DNA from: Lachnospiraceae bacterium
GTDB lineage: Bacteria > Bacillota > Clostridia > Lachnospirales > Lachnospiraceae
Direction of reading: 5' to 3'
Length of the DNA stretch: 64,000 nucleotides
Assembly (NCBI GenBank): GCA_022510745.1
Contig: JAFLSY010000008.1
Span: forward strand, 1 to 64,000
In this document: positions 34,557-43,679 of the stretch, in pieces
Position numbering within the stretch: the first letter of the stretch is position 1
How the letters are laid out: each line of letters starts with the position of its first letter
Translations under genes and position numbers: made by a program
The notes under the pieces: generated by a model
What the model saw: the letters and a program-made list of their open reading frames with translations, nothing else
Told to the model about the DNA's origin: nothing
Databases searched by the model: none

Positions 34557-35927
34557 TTATGCCGTGTAGTCTACCGTGCCGCCGTTGTCCGCAAGCACTT
34601 CTGCTGCCAAGCGGTCTTCCTCGTCAAGGTTTTCTTCCTCGTCGAGCGCGTTTAAATTGATTCTTCTGCTTCTCTGTTTTGCAGGCTGTCTGCCGTCTTC
34701 CGGATTGCTGCCGTTATTCTGCTGCAGATTCTCATCAAAGCGGTGGCTTGATACAGTTACTTCAATGGCTTCCACGCTGATGCCCTGTTCCTTAAAGGTT
34801 TCCTTTAACTGAATCATCTGGCTCTCCAACGCAGCTTTTACCATTTCATTCTGTGCGGCAAACTGTGCCGTTACCATACCATCCTTTGCCGTGAGTTTCA
34901 CATGAAGACTGCCTAGGTTTGCGGGATGTAACTGCATATCCAGTTCAGACACGCCATCAGTAATCTGTGCCTTCATATAATCGGTGATCTGATTCATGAT
35001 TCTTTCCGTGTCAGCATCAAAATAGCTCTGTGCCTCCTGTACATCGGAAAGTACCCCGGCCTGTACCTGTGCGTTAAAATTCTGGTTGAAACTGTTCCCT
35101 GTCTGCCCGAAAGCATTGTTTTCACTGCTCTCTCCGGCTTCCTTTTTCGCATTACCGGTCTGTGCCGTTTTCACTGCTTCTTCTCCGGTTAAGCTCTGCG
35201 TCATATCTTCCTCAGTGGTCTGTGTCGGGGAAGTAAGCGCCGGTTCTTCTGTCTCGGATTCTTCAGTAAGCTTCTCTGCAGATTCTTCTGCCGTTTCCAT
35301 CGGAAGCACCTCCGATCCTGCCTGTGCCGCCAGATTATCAAATATCTGCTGCACTTCTTCTTCGGAAAGTCCCGTGGTTTGGGCTACCTCTGCCACAACT
35401 TCTTCCAGCGCTCCGTTTAACTGTTTTAAGCTGTCAAAGAGCTGCTCGTTTGTGACCAATCCTGTAGCATCCGCTTCTCCTGCCGCTGCCAGTACCACTG
35501 CCTGCAGATTCTCTGCATTCAGCAAATCCATGGGAGTCATATCCAGGCTCTCCAGAATTTCCACAACCTCTTCTTCGGTAATACCCAGCTCCTCGGCTGT
35601 CTGCGTCACCATCTGGTCCGCCATTGCTTCGGCTGCTTTTTCAGCCTGCTCTACCGCGTCTTCGGGAACATTCTTTTCAGTCTTCCCATTTTCTCCGGTT
35701 TTGCCGGTCTTTAAGGATTCCCTTCTGTTTCCTGCATTGTCGGAAACATTGTTTCGACCACTGTTTCCCTGTACCTTCGGGGCCGTATCCGTCCTGCTTT
35801 CGGTACCGGTCTGATTCTTCAGCACATCGGAAAAGCTGTTTTCCACTCCTGCACCGGACTGCGCTGCGGTCACCGGAGCATTCTTAAAAAAGCTTCCTAC
35901 GCCTGCTGTTATGGGTGTACTCGTCAT
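34557..35927 (-). CDS. fliK: Flagellar hook-length control protein FliK
   Basis: The 456-aa protein has a long, low-complexity, Glu/Thr/Ala-rich ruler region and a C-terminal Flg_hook domain (about 325-400: LDMQLHPANLGSLHVKL, KAALESQM). FliK measures hook length and triggers the FlhB switch. ATG 35927 is 7 bases after GGAGG; an ATG two codons earlier (35933) is too close to that site. A SigD-like promoter lies just upstream. Confidence 0.92.
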   Translation of the reverse strand: MTSTPITAGVGSFFKNAPVTAAQSGAGVENSFSDVLKNQTGTESRTDTAPKVQGNSGRNNVSDNAGNRRESLKTGKTGENGKTEKNVPEDAVEQAEKAAEAMADQMVTQTAEELGITEEEVVEILESLDMTPMDLLNAENLQAVVLAAAGEADATGLVTNEQLFDSLKQLNGALEEVVAEVAQTTGLSEEEVQQIFDNLAAQAGSEVLPMETAEESAEKLTEESETEEPALTSPTQTTEEDMTQSLTGEEAVKTAQTGNAKKEAGESSENNAFGQTGNSFNQNFNAQVQAGVLSDVQEAQSYFDADTERIMNQITDYMKAQITDGVSELDMQLHPANLGSLHVKLTAKDGMVTAQFAAQNEMVKAALESQMIQLKETFKEQGISVEAIEVTVSSHRFDENLQQNNGSNPEDGRQPAKQRSRRINLNALDEEENLDEEDRLAAEVLADNGGTVDYTA

Positions 35928-35980
35928 TCGCATTCCTCCTTTCTTAAATTTTCAAGGTACATTTTACCATACCAGTAAGT

Positions 35981-36007
35981 ATATCGGTCATAAGTATAGG
36001 AAACTTA
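35981..36007 (-). promoter_or_regulatory. Candidate internal SigD promoter before fliK
   Basis: The minus strand reads TAAG (36007 to 36004), 16 bp, then CCGATAT (35987 to 35981). The -10 matches the SigD consensus exactly and the -35 in 3 of 4 bases. It would boost fliK and hook genes late. Confidence 0.4.
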
Positions 36008-36868
36008 AGACTCCGGATTCATAATCTTGGTAAGCTTTGCCGCTACGTCGGGGCTCATATTTTCCAGTATAGCCCCCCTTTCCTCAGGGGTCATAGCTTG
36101 CAAGATCCGCGCCACCAGGTTCAGATCATCCTGCATGGCCTCAAAAATAGCCGCTGCCTGTTTCGGCTTCATGCCCGTATATGTGGCTGCATATTCCTGA
36201 ATTTCAGAATCCTTCTGCAGCTGGGTTATTACCTGTCTGTATATATATTCGGCGGTAGTAGGCTCCATGGCCTCATAGTACTTTACATATTCCTCAAGCC
36301 CCGGGCCGTTCTCCGCATATACCACATCCCGGAAAAATTCGGTCTGGATACGTTGAAACTCCACCTGCTTATCCTCAAATCCTTCCAATCTGGCTACAGT
36401 CGCCCGCAGATTTGCAATCTCTTCCTGCTGCGCCAGATTTTGACTCTGAGCGTCCTGCAGCTGCAGTTCCAGACTCTTTATCTGCTCCGTGGCCTCACCT
36501 ATGTTAGCATATTCTCCGTTGTCCTCGTCAGCCGGGGCTTCCTGCTGTGCCGGAGTTGGCAGAATCTTATTGACAACGGGTATGTCCTTTAAGACAGGAG
36601 TGAGCACATTGGAACCGAAACCGCCCACATCCAGCTTGATCACCACGCAAAGAATAGCAATCCACACCGCAATGATGGCAAGGGTTGCCAAAAATGTAAA
36701 GAAACCGCCGCCTTCCTCGTCTTCCGCCAGCTCTGCTTCCTGTGCGGCAATCTCCTTTGCTCTCTTTTTGGCGAGTTTCTTCTGCTCTTTTTGCTCTGAT
36801 TTTAATTTTTTCTTCTCATTCTGCAGTTTCTTTTTTTCTTCTGCCGCAGCGTTTACTTCTTTAGCCAT
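36005..36868 (-). CDS. Membrane protein with MgtE-N-like C-terminal domain (YlxF/MotE type)
   Basis: The 287-aa protein has a charged Lys/Glu-rich N-terminus (1-45), one membrane helix (about 57-78), a coiled coil (about 117-160) and a C-terminal MgtE intracellular N-like domain (about 195-285: AATYTGMKPKQAAAIFEAM, NLVARILQAMTPEERGAIL). This matches Bacillus YlxF and the MotE family of flagellar chaperones, encoded between fliJ and fliK. A role in stator or basal body assembly is expected from the family. Confidence 0.88.
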   Translation of the reverse strand: MAKEVNAAAEEKKKLQNEKKKLKSEQKEQKKLAKKRAKEIAAQEAELAEDEEGGGFFTFLATLAIIAVWIAILCVVIKLDVGGFGSNVLTPVLKDIPVVNKILPTPAQQEAPADEDNGEYANIGEATEQIKSLELQLQDAQSQNLAQQEEIANLRATVARLEGFEDKQVEFQRIQTEFFRDVVYAENGPGLEEYVKYYEAMEPTTAEYIYRQVITQLQKDSEIQEYAATYTGMKPKQAAAIFEAMQDDLNLVARILQAMTPEERGAILENMSPDVAAKLTKIMNPES

Positions 36869-36874
36869 CTTTTC

Positions 36875-37324
36875 TCACACCTTTTTCTTCTGACCATAGG
36901 TATAACTTGTCAGCTCGTCAACTTCCTTGCCTTCCTGTTTCTTTTCTTCTTCCAGGAATTCTTCAAACGCGTGCTCCCTCAGTTTCTCATGCATTTTCCG
37001 CTCCTGCATTACCTCCTGCAGATGTTCCCTGGCTTTCTCCACCTGTTTTTCCGCGATCCGTATCCTTTCTTCCTGAAGAGAGATATACTCTTCCATCTTC
37101 AAAATAGCCGTTTTGTTCTCTTCAATATCCAGAAGTTTGAGCGTACCGCTTAAAAGACTGGCCGCCTCCGCTTCGTAGCCCGCTTTGCGCTCTTTAAGCG
37201 CCTCTAAGCGCATAAGCTCCTCATTTAAGAGCGCCTGCGCCGAAGCGAGCTCCTGTCTGGCCTGATTTTCCAGTTTCTCCTTGATATCCAGAATACTCTG
37301 CATCCTGTATCGGAATCTAGCCAT
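36875..37324 (-). CDS. fliJ: Flagellar export chaperone FliJ
   Basis: The 149-aa protein is almost wholly coiled coil, starting MARFRYRMQSILDIKEKLE, typical of FliJ. It inserts in the centre of the FliI hexamer and helps energise export. It lies 2 bases after fliI. Confidence 0.92.
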   Translation of the reverse strand: MARFRYRMQSILDIKEKLENQARQELASAQALLNEELMRLEALKERKAGYEAEAASLLSGTLKLLDIEENKTAILKMEEYISLQEERIRIAEKQVEKAREHLQEVMQERKMHEKLREHAFEEFLEEEKKQEGKEVDELTSYTYGQKKKV

Positions 37325-37326
37325 AC

Positions 37327-38643
37327 TTAATCCTCAAACAGTTCCTTCAACAGTCCATAGGTCTGCTCGTAATCAAATTTATCCTCCACATCCTGACAGA
37401 GAAAACCGTTCACTGCATCAATTTTACGGATGGCCGTATCTATGGAGGGATTGCTGCCCGCCTTATAAGCGCCGATATTAATCAAATCCTCCGCCTCATT
37501 ATAGGTGGCCAATATCGACTTTAATTTGCTTGCCAGTTTCTTATGGTCCTTGTCGACAATCTGGCTCATGCATCGGGAAATGCTTGCCAGCACGTCAATG
37601 GCCGGATAGTGATTCTTATGTCCAAGCTTTCTATCTAACACAATATGCCCGTCCAAGATGCTTCTTGCAGTATCTGTAATAGGCTCATTGAAATCATCGC
37701 CATCCACCAGCACCGTATACAGTCCGGTAATGGAGCCTTTTTCCGCCCGGCCCGCCCGCTCTAAAAGTTTTGGCATTTCCGAATACACACTGGGCGGATA
37801 GCCTCTGGATACGGGAGGTTCCCCGCTGGCCAATCCGATTTCTCTTTGGGCCATGGAAAAACGGGTCAGGGAATCCATCATCAAAAGTACATCCTTTCCC
37901 TGGTCCCGAAAATATTCCGCAATTGCAGTGGCCGTTTTGGCTGCTTTATTTCTCTCAAGCGCAGGCTTATCTGAGGTGGCAACTACCACCACCGAACGCC
38001 GCATTCCTTCCGGCCCCAGGTCTCTTTCAATAAATTCCCGCACCTCTCTGCCACGCTCTCCGATCAGTGCGATCACATTGATATCCGCTTTGGTATTGCG
38101 GGCAAACATACCCATCAGGGTGGATTTACCCACGCCGGAACCTGCAAAGATACCGATACGCTGCCCCTTCCCCACGGTCAGGAGTCCATCCACGGCCTTT
38201 ACACCCAAAGGCAGTACTTCATCAATAATGGCCCTGCTCATGGCATCCGGAGGCATCGCTTCCACCGGATAGTTCTTCCCATGAAAAGGGGCCGCTCCGT
38301 CACTTGGTCTCCCTAAACCGTCCAAGGTTCTGCCCAACATGTCGTCGCAGACCTCCACACTTAAAGGAATCCCCATATTCTGCACCCTGCTGTTAAGCCC
38401 AATGCCCTCTACTGTTTCATAGGGCATTAACAGAGTCTTCTTGTCTTTAAACCCTACCACTTCCGCCATGATGGGCTTAGCGCCATCTTCCTCGGGAAAT
38501 ATCTGGCAGATATCTCCCAGTCTGGCGTCCGGTCCGGCCGATTCAATCGTCAGACCCACCACATTGACTACCTTTCCCAACTTTTGGAAATAGGTACATT
38601 CAGTTGCTTTTAAGTATTTGGAAAAATTAATAGCTGACTGCAC
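37327..38643 (-). CDS. fliI: Flagellum-specific export ATPase FliI
   Basis: The 438-aa F1-beta-like ATPase has Walker A in GIFAGSGVGKSTL (about 164-176), the catalytic Glu in VIALIGERGREVREF, and Walker B VLLMMDSLTRF. It starts at GTG 38643, preceded by GGAG, overlapping region with the fliH stop only three bases away. It powers unfolding and release of export substrates. Confidence 0.97.
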   Translation of the reverse strand: MQSAINFSKYLKATECTYFQKLGKVVNVVGLTIESAGPDARLGDICQIFPEEDGAKPIMAEVVGFKDKKTLLMPYETVEGIGLNSRVQNMGIPLSVEVCDDMLGRTLDGLGRPSDGAAPFHGKNYPVEAMPPDAMSRAIIDEVLPLGVKAVDGLLTVGKGQRIGIFAGSGVGKSTLMGMFARNTKADINVIALIGERGREVREFIERDLGPEGMRRSVVVVATSDKPALERNKAAKTATAIAEYFRDQGKDVLLMMDSLTRFSMAQREIGLASGEPPVSRGYPPSVYSEMPKLLERAGRAEKGSITGLYTVLVDGDDFNEPITDTARSILDGHIVLDRKLGHKNHYPAIDVLASISRCMSQIVDKDHKKLASKLKSILATYNEAEDLINIGAYKAGSNPSIDTAIRKIDAVNGFLCQDVEDKFDYEQTYGLLKELFED

Positions 38644-38645
38644 GT

Positions 38646-39518
38646 TTACTCTCCGGCCGGCTTTTCGTAGGACAGCAGCCTGAGTTTTTTACCCAGCTCG
38701 CTAAGCTGCACGCCCAAACTGCAATCGACAATGCCGTTCTCTGTTTCTATCAGTGCCTGATTTTTCGAAAGAGTGATGTCCTGCACCACCTCTAAGGAGG
38801 CGCTCCCCACCACGAAATCGGCCTTTCGACCGTTTACATATTCATAGTCCTGAGCGGAAACATGCACGATAATGCTCCTGCCCCCGTCTATCTGTCCTAA
38901 GGCGTCCTCTATCAGATACATGATCAGATCACGATAGTCGGACAATCCCACATGAATGATATGTTCATAAATACCTGTCAGCAGTTCAATGAACTGTGGC
39001 TCCAGTTCCGCGACCCTCTCCGCATATTCCTCTTCCAGACGGCGCTTTTCTGCTTCCAGTTCTTTTTTGAGGCCGTCGGCTTCCGCACGGCCCTGCTTTA
39101 CGCCTTCATCATAACCCTGTTTTTTAGCTGCCTCTAACGTCTTTCGGCGTTCTTCCTCTAAAGCAGCCGCAGCTTCCGCACGCATCTGCTCTATTTCAGC
39201 CAAGGCTTCTGTTTTCAGTTCTTCTGCCGTAGGTTCCCCCAAAACAGCCGCGGCTGCCAAATCCATAGCGCCGGCTTCCCCCTCCGCGCCATTACGGTCG
39301 GCCGCTTCCCCTGTCAAAGCCTCCAGTTCCTCCTCTGAAAGCACCGCCGCCGAAAGTCCCTGTGAAAAACCGCTCTCATCAGGGGGCGCCGCAGCCTGCC
39401 TTATGACGGGAACCGGAATCTTACCGATTTTCTGGGCAACCAAGGCGTTGCTATCAATAATACGGGTTTCCTCTTCATTGACAAGGGTATACCCTCTTTT
39501 ATACAAATTACTAGACAA
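38646..39518 (-). CDS. fliH: Flagellar assembly protein FliH
   Basis: The 290-aa stator-like regulator of FliI has a short N-terminal region, an Ala/Glu-rich linker (about 55-110), a long coiled coil (about 105-165) and a C-terminal domain (about 170-280) with the YRDLIMYLIEDALGQ and VHVSAQDYEYV patterns. Initiation is at TTG 39518, with GGAGGA upstream; it overlaps the end of fliG by 8 bases. Confidence 0.92.
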   Translation of the reverse strand: MSSNLYKRGYTLVNEEETRIIDSNALVAQKIGKIPVPVIRQAAAPPDESGFSQGLSAAVLSEEELEALTGEAADRNGAEGEAGAMDLAAAAVLGEPTAEELKTEALAEIEQMRAEAAAALEEERRKTLEAAKKQGYDEGVKQGRAEADGLKKELEAEKRRLEEEYAERVAELEPQFIELLTGIYEHIIHVGLSDYRDLIMYLIEDALGQIDGGRSIIVHVSAQDYEYVNGRKADFVVGSASLEVVQDITLSKNQALIETENGIVDCSLGVQLSELGKKLRLLSYEKPAGE

Positions 39519-40527
39519 CGATCTCGTCTCCTCCGCCTCTGGAAATTACTATCTCGCCGGCATCCTCCAGCTTTCTGATGATATTTACTATCTTCTGCTG
39601 AGCCTCTTCGACATCTTTCATACGAACGGGGCCCATGAACTCCATATCCTCTTTGATCATAACGGCAAGACGCTTGGACAGGTTGTTGAAAATCGCATTC
39701 TGTACCTGTTCGTTCGCACTCTTTAAGGCAATTGCCAAGTCGTTATTATCCACGTCACGCAGCACACGCTGAATCGCGCGGTCGTCCAAAAGCAGGATAT
39801 CTTCGAACACGAACATTTTCTTGCGGATTTCGTCCGCCAGTTCCGGTTCTTCGATTTCCAAAGTTTCCATAATGTGTTTCTCGGTACCACGGTCCACCGT
39901 ATTTAAAATTTCCACCACAGCATCCACGCCGCCGATGATGGTGTAATCCTGATTGACCAGAGAGGATAGCTTGGATTCCAACACTTTCTCCACTTCCTTA
40001 ATCACATCCGGACTTGTTCTGTCCATTACCGCAATACGCTTGGCTACATCCGCCTGTCTATCCGGAGGAAGCGCTGAAATGATCATCGCGGCCTGACCGG
40101 CTGACAGATAAGATAGAATCAGTGCAATAGTCTGAGGATGCTCATCCTGAATAAAGTTCAGCAGCTGGCTGGCATCCGTCTTTCTGACAAACTCGAAAGG
40201 TTTAACCTGCAGGGAAGCTGTCAGCTTGCTGATAACTTCCATCGCCCTTTCGTTACCGAGCGCATTTTCAAGCAGCTCTTTGGCGTAGGAAATACCTCCC
40301 TCCGCAATATACTGCTGGGCAAGACAGACTTCATAAAATTCGTTGATCACATCGTCTTTAACCTGAGGCGTCACACTCCGGGTATTGGCAATTTCCAGCG
40401 TCAGTTCCTCTATTTCTTCTTCTTTCAGGTATTTGAAGATTCCCGCGGAACGCTCGGGCCCCAAGGCTATCAGTAAAATGGCTGCCTTCTGTACGCCGCC
40501 CAATTTATCGTCAGCAGATTTGGCCAT
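39511..40527 (-). CDS. fliG: Flagellar motor switch protein FliG
   Basis: The 338-aa protein contacts MotA and transmits torque. All three domains are present: FliF-binding N domain (about 10-90), middle ARM domain with EHPQTIALILSYL (about 121-133) and the C-terminal torque helix with charged residues (DDRAIQRVLRDVDNNDLAIALK). The frame reaches GTG 40542, but ATG 40527 follows GGGGGTAAGGAAT and is the better start. Confidence 0.96.
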   Translation of the reverse strand: MAKSADDKLGGVQKAAILLIALGPERSAGIFKYLKEEEIEELTLEIANTRSVTPQVKDDVINEFYEVCLAQQYIAEGGISYAKELLENALGNERAMEVISKLTASLQVKPFEFVRKTDASQLLNFIQDEHPQTIALILSYLSAGQAAMIISALPPDRQADVAKRIAVMDRTSPDVIKEVEKVLESKLSSLVNQDYTIIGGVDAVVEILNTVDRGTEKHIMETLEIEEPELADEIRKKMFVFEDILLLDDRAIQRVLRDVDNNDLAIALKSANEQVQNAIFNNLSKRLAVMIKEDMEFMGPVRMKDVEEAQQKIVNIIRKLEDAGEIVISRGGGDEIVV

Positions 40528-40532
40528 ATTCC

Positions 40533-42131
40533 TTACCCCCACTCTTCATTTAACCAGTTACGCAGCAGATTGGCCACCGCTTCCGGGTTTTCGTCCACAA
40601 ATTTTTCTATCATCTTTCTGGTTTCGGACTTGGCCTCCAGCTCAATATCCTCCAGCCCGCTCTCAGGAGTGGACTGCAGCAGAGTTTCCACGGACAATTC
40701 CTCCTCTTCGGAGGTCTCCTTGCGGGAAACCATGCTTCTGATCACTACCAGAGCCAAAAGCGCCAGAATAATGATGATCAGGATCACGGACATAACGTCC
40801 GTCGCATCAACAGAAAACCCCGCCCGGTCTATGAACTGGGGCTTTTCATATGCAATAATGGTAATTCTATCCTGTGAAATACCGGTGGCATTGGCTATCA
40901 GACTGTAGAAGTCTTCATCCACTTCCAATCTGGTATAGACATCGTTGGCCGCCTTGTACTCCGACCAGGACATACCGGATAAAAGACCCTGATTTCTCAC
41001 GTCCTCTTCCCTAACCGTCCGATAACGGATAGCTGTCAGGGCAAGAGAAGAATTGGAATAATTGATTGCTCCGGGAACCGCATTCTCTACGATGATGCTC
41101 TCGTTCACCACTCTATCCCAAATATGTTGATTAGAACTGCTTTCCGAGTCGGTGCCTGCCTGGAACTGGTAAGTATTCTCATTGTTGGAGTCGGTTCCCG
41201 GCAGTCCGCTGACGCCGCTGGTATTGCTATCCGAGTACTCTTCTTCATGGACAGTCAGACCGTCATCCGTTGCACCGAGAGGTATACCGTATTCATGTAT
41301 GGTCTTCTGATATTCGGCAAAGTCGATATCCAGCTTGCAGGCTACCTCCACATCATCAAACTGCTTGGAGCCTACTAAAACCTTCTTTACATCCGCTCCC
41401 AGCATAAGCTCTGCCTGGGAACGCAGTTCCAGCATATTTGTAGCCAAACCGGCTGTGCTATAGTCCTCTTCTCCGGAAAAGAGCAGATTGGCATTGCTGT
41501 CCACAATGGTAATTTTTGCTGTGGAAGAATTGCCCAAAGCGGTAGCCACCGCTCTTGCTATCGTAGCCGCCTGATCAGCGCTCAGCCGATCCCGCAATGT
41601 CAACTGAATCCAGGCAGACGCTTCCTCGCCTGAGTCGATCAACAGTCCTGTCGAATCCGGCAGATTCAAGCTCACCGTTGCACTCTTTACCGCATCAATG
41701 GAACAGATATCACTGGCAAACTTTTGCTCCAGATACTTCTGGTACTGCTTCTGTCTGTCGGATTGAGTGGTACCAATCCCCCCGCTCAAAGCCTGTTCCA
41801 AGCTGTACTGATCGGGCACATAGCCCGCTGCACCCAGCGCCAGATTGGCAGTGGATAGCTGGTTTGCACGCACACTGATATTCAGTCCGTCCGTAGACAC
41901 CTTATAGACGACAGAATTACTGTCCAGTATTGAAATGACCTCGGCGGCTTCAGAAGTCGTCGAGCATCTTTGCCACTGGATATACTGGGGCTTTGCAAAT
42001 ATGTAAATGACCAGCACAAGAGTAAATATGACTGCTGCCGTAACTCCTATGATCAGTGTTTTTTGTTTGGCGGTGAATTTATTCCACCAGGCCAGTACCT
42101 TATCTAAAATCTCTTTGATTTTATCCGGCAT
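40533..42131 (-). CDS. fliF: Flagellar MS-ring protein FliF
   Basis: The 532-aa protein has two membrane helices (about 27-47 and 445-465), ring-building motifs between them (VSLNLPDSTGLLIDS at about 150-164) and a C-terminal cytoplasmic FliG-binding tail (KMIEKFVDENPEAVANLLRNWL, about 508-528). It seeds basal body assembly. It is 41 bases after fliE. Confidence 0.96.
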   Translation of the reverse strand: MPDKIKEILDKVLAWWNKFTAKQKTLIIGVTAAVIFTLVLVIYIFAKPQYIQWQRCSTTSEAAEVISILDSNSVVYKVSTDGLNISVRANQLSTANLALGAAGYVPDQYSLEQALSGGIGTTQSDRQKQYQKYLEQKFASDICSIDAVKSATVSLNLPDSTGLLIDSGEEASAWIQLTLRDRLSADQAATIARAVATALGNSSTAKITIVDSNANLLFSGEEDYSTAGLATNMLELRSQAELMLGADVKKVLVGSKQFDDVEVACKLDIDFAEYQKTIHEYGIPLGATDDGLTVHEEEYSDSNTSGVSGLPGTDSNNENTYQFQAGTDSESSSNQHIWDRVVNESIIVENAVPGAINYSNSSLALTAIRYRTVREEDVRNQGLLSGMSWSEYKAANDVYTRLEVDEDFYSLIANATGISQDRITIIAYEKPQFIDRAGFSVDATDVMSVILIIIILALLALVVIRSMVSRKETSEEEELSVETLLQSTPESGLEDIELEAKSETRKMIEKFVDENPEAVANLLRNWLNEEWG

Positions 42132-42171
42132 GATTCCTTCTCCTTGCTACACAAGATTTCCGGACAGTACC

Positions 42172-42531
42172 CTAAATCTGCATCTGCATAAGTTCTCTGT
42201 ATGCTTCCAACAGTCTGTCCCTGATGGCAACCGTATACTGCAAGGCAGTGGACGCTTTCTCCATCGCAATTGTCAGATCGTGCGTATTCTCCGTTTCCCC
42301 CAGAGCCCATTTCAGCTTTTCATTTTCCGCATCGGACAAATAGCTGTTGGTCGTGTTAATGTTGTTGATCGCGCTGTCCAACAGGGCGCTAAACATGGTG
42401 CCGTCAGCGGACAAAGCCTCCTCCTTCAAGGGTCTGGAGGTCAGACCATAGGTTGAATTTAAGCCGATCCTCTGACCGTTCTGTGCAATCTGGGCAGAAT
42501 TGATCCCTGCCAAAGTAGTTGAAATATCCAT
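42172..42531 (-). CDS. fliE: Flagellar hook-basal body protein FliE
   Basis: The 119-aa protein ends with the conserved FliE C-terminus: HDLTIAMEKASTALQYTVAIRDRLLEAYRELMQMQI region (about 84-119). FliE joins the MS ring to the rod. It lies between flgC and fliF as in Bacillus. Confidence 0.94.
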   Translation of the reverse strand: MDISTTLAGINSAQIAQNGQRIGLNSTYGLTSRPLKEEALSADGTMFSALLDSAINNINTTNSYLSDAENEKLKWALGETENTHDLTIAMEKASTALQYTVAIRDRLLEAYRELMQMQI

Positions 42532-42629
42532 TTTTCCTCTTTTCCGCAGACCTATATAGCTATCCGGCTAATGCCCGATATTCCTTACGCCTGCTGTATA
42601 CACAATCATCTTTACACAAATCTAAGGAC

Positions 42630-43085
42630 TTATCTATTACCGCCGATATTGAGCCCCTGTACCGCCATTTGCTTGCTGGCTGTAAAAGCGGTGGCATTTG
42701 CTTCATAGGAACGGCTGGCATCAATGAGGTTCGTCATTTCCGTAATGATATTTACATTAGGATAGAGAACATAGCCATTTTCATCCGCATCAGGATGGGA
42801 AGGGTCATAGACCATATTCATCTCCGTCCAGGTATCCTCGTGCACCGCATCCACTTTCACGCCGCTTCCGGAATATTTATCTCTGGCGGAACGGAATACA
42901 GTGCCAAAGGAATTGGTAGTGGCCGTACCCTTCTCCGCAAACGTGACCACTTTTCTTCTGTAAGGGGTGCCGTCAGCCGTTCTGGTGGTGTTGGCATTGG
43001 CCACGTTCTGTGAAATAACATCCATCCTATACCGCTGTGCGGTCAAGCCGGACGCATTAATATTAAATGCATCAAACATTCCCAT
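42630..43085 (-). CDS. flgC: Flagellar basal-body rod protein FlgC
   Basis: The 151-aa protein has the rod-family N-terminal signature (INASGLTAQRYRMDVISQNVANANT region, 9-33) and the C-terminal EMTNLIDASRSYEANATAF helix. It forms the proximal rod. It is 12 bases after flgB. Confidence 0.96.
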   Translation of the reverse strand: MGMFDAFNINASGLTAQRYRMDVISQNVANANTTRTADGTPYRRKVVTFAEKGTATTNSFGTVFRSARDKYSGSGVKVDAVHEDTWTEMNMVYDPSHPDADENGYVLYPNVNIITEMTNLIDASRSYEANATAFTASKQMAVQGLNIGGNR

Positions 43086-43097
43086 AAACTATACCTC

Positions 43098-43490
43098 CTA
43101 TTTCATAACCGCCTTCAGGTTTTCAAACTCCTGTGAAATACTGTTCATCAGTCCCTGATATTTGATCTGGTTCTCCGCCAGCATAACATTTTCCGTATCA
43201 ATGTCCACGTTGTTGCCGTCGAGACGGTAGGAATAACCAACTAAATCCGTATACGCCTTAGGCTGCAGCTGCGCTGTCCTGATGGCTGCTACCCGCTGAT
43301 CCATATTGGATGTATTACTGCTCCTGCCGAGAGCTTTCTTTAATTCACTCTCAAATGCCACATCCTGTCGTTTATAGCCCGGCGTATCAACATTGGCGAT
43401 ATTATTGTCAATGGCTTGGTTGCGCAGCCATGAAGCGTCCGCTGCCTTATCCAACACATTGATATAATCAAACGCATGGGTATTAATCAT
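43098..43490 (-). CDS. flgB: Flagellar basal-body rod protein FlgB
   Basis: The 130-aa rod protein is the first gene of the fla/che operon. The N-terminal motif LRNQAIDNNIANVDTPGYKRQDV (about 22-44, seen in parts) and C-terminal NVMLAENQIKYQGLMNSI helix are typical. AAAGGAG is 7 bases before the ATG. Confidence 0.96.
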   Translation of the reverse strand: MINTHAFDYINVLDKAADASWLRNQAIDNNIANVDTPGYKRQDVAFESELKKALGRSSNTSNMDQRVAAIRTAQLQPKAYTDLVGYSYRLDGNNVDIDTENVMLAENQIKYQGLMNSISQEFENLKAVMK

Positions 43491-43539
43491 ATTCGTACTC
43501 CTTTTCGTAACTTCAGTTAAGTATAAAGACCTAACCTAT

Positions 43540-43568
43540 ATTATAAAATTTTTAAACAAAAAACTCAA
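43540..43568 (-). promoter_or_regulatory. Main vegetative promoter of the fla/che operon
   Basis: TTGAGT (43568 to 43563), 17 bp, TATAAT (43545 to 43540), about 50 bases before the flgB ATG. It is a strong SigA-type match, with an AT-rich spacer. Confidence 0.8.
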
Positions 43569-43616
43569 GTCTTTTATCTATCTTTATTCGGCATAAATTG
43601 ACTGAAAGAAAGTTAA

Positions 43617-43649
43617 AAAAGGACCTATTGTCGCACAATAAATCCTTTT
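43617..43649 (-). terminator. codY terminator
   Basis: AAAAGGA (43617-43623) pairs with TCCTTTT (43643-43649) and TATTGT (43626-43631) with ACAATA (43635-43640), around a 3-base loop, followed by T residues on the minus strand. It separates codY from the flagellar promoter. Confidence 0.75.
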
Positions 43650-43679
43650 ATTCTCTGCAATCCGTTGGCTATGTAATTG

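Noticed and set aside
35086..35814. 242-codon Ser-rich plus-strand frame
   Set aside because: It is the antisense of the low-complexity part of fliK; no ribosome-binding site.
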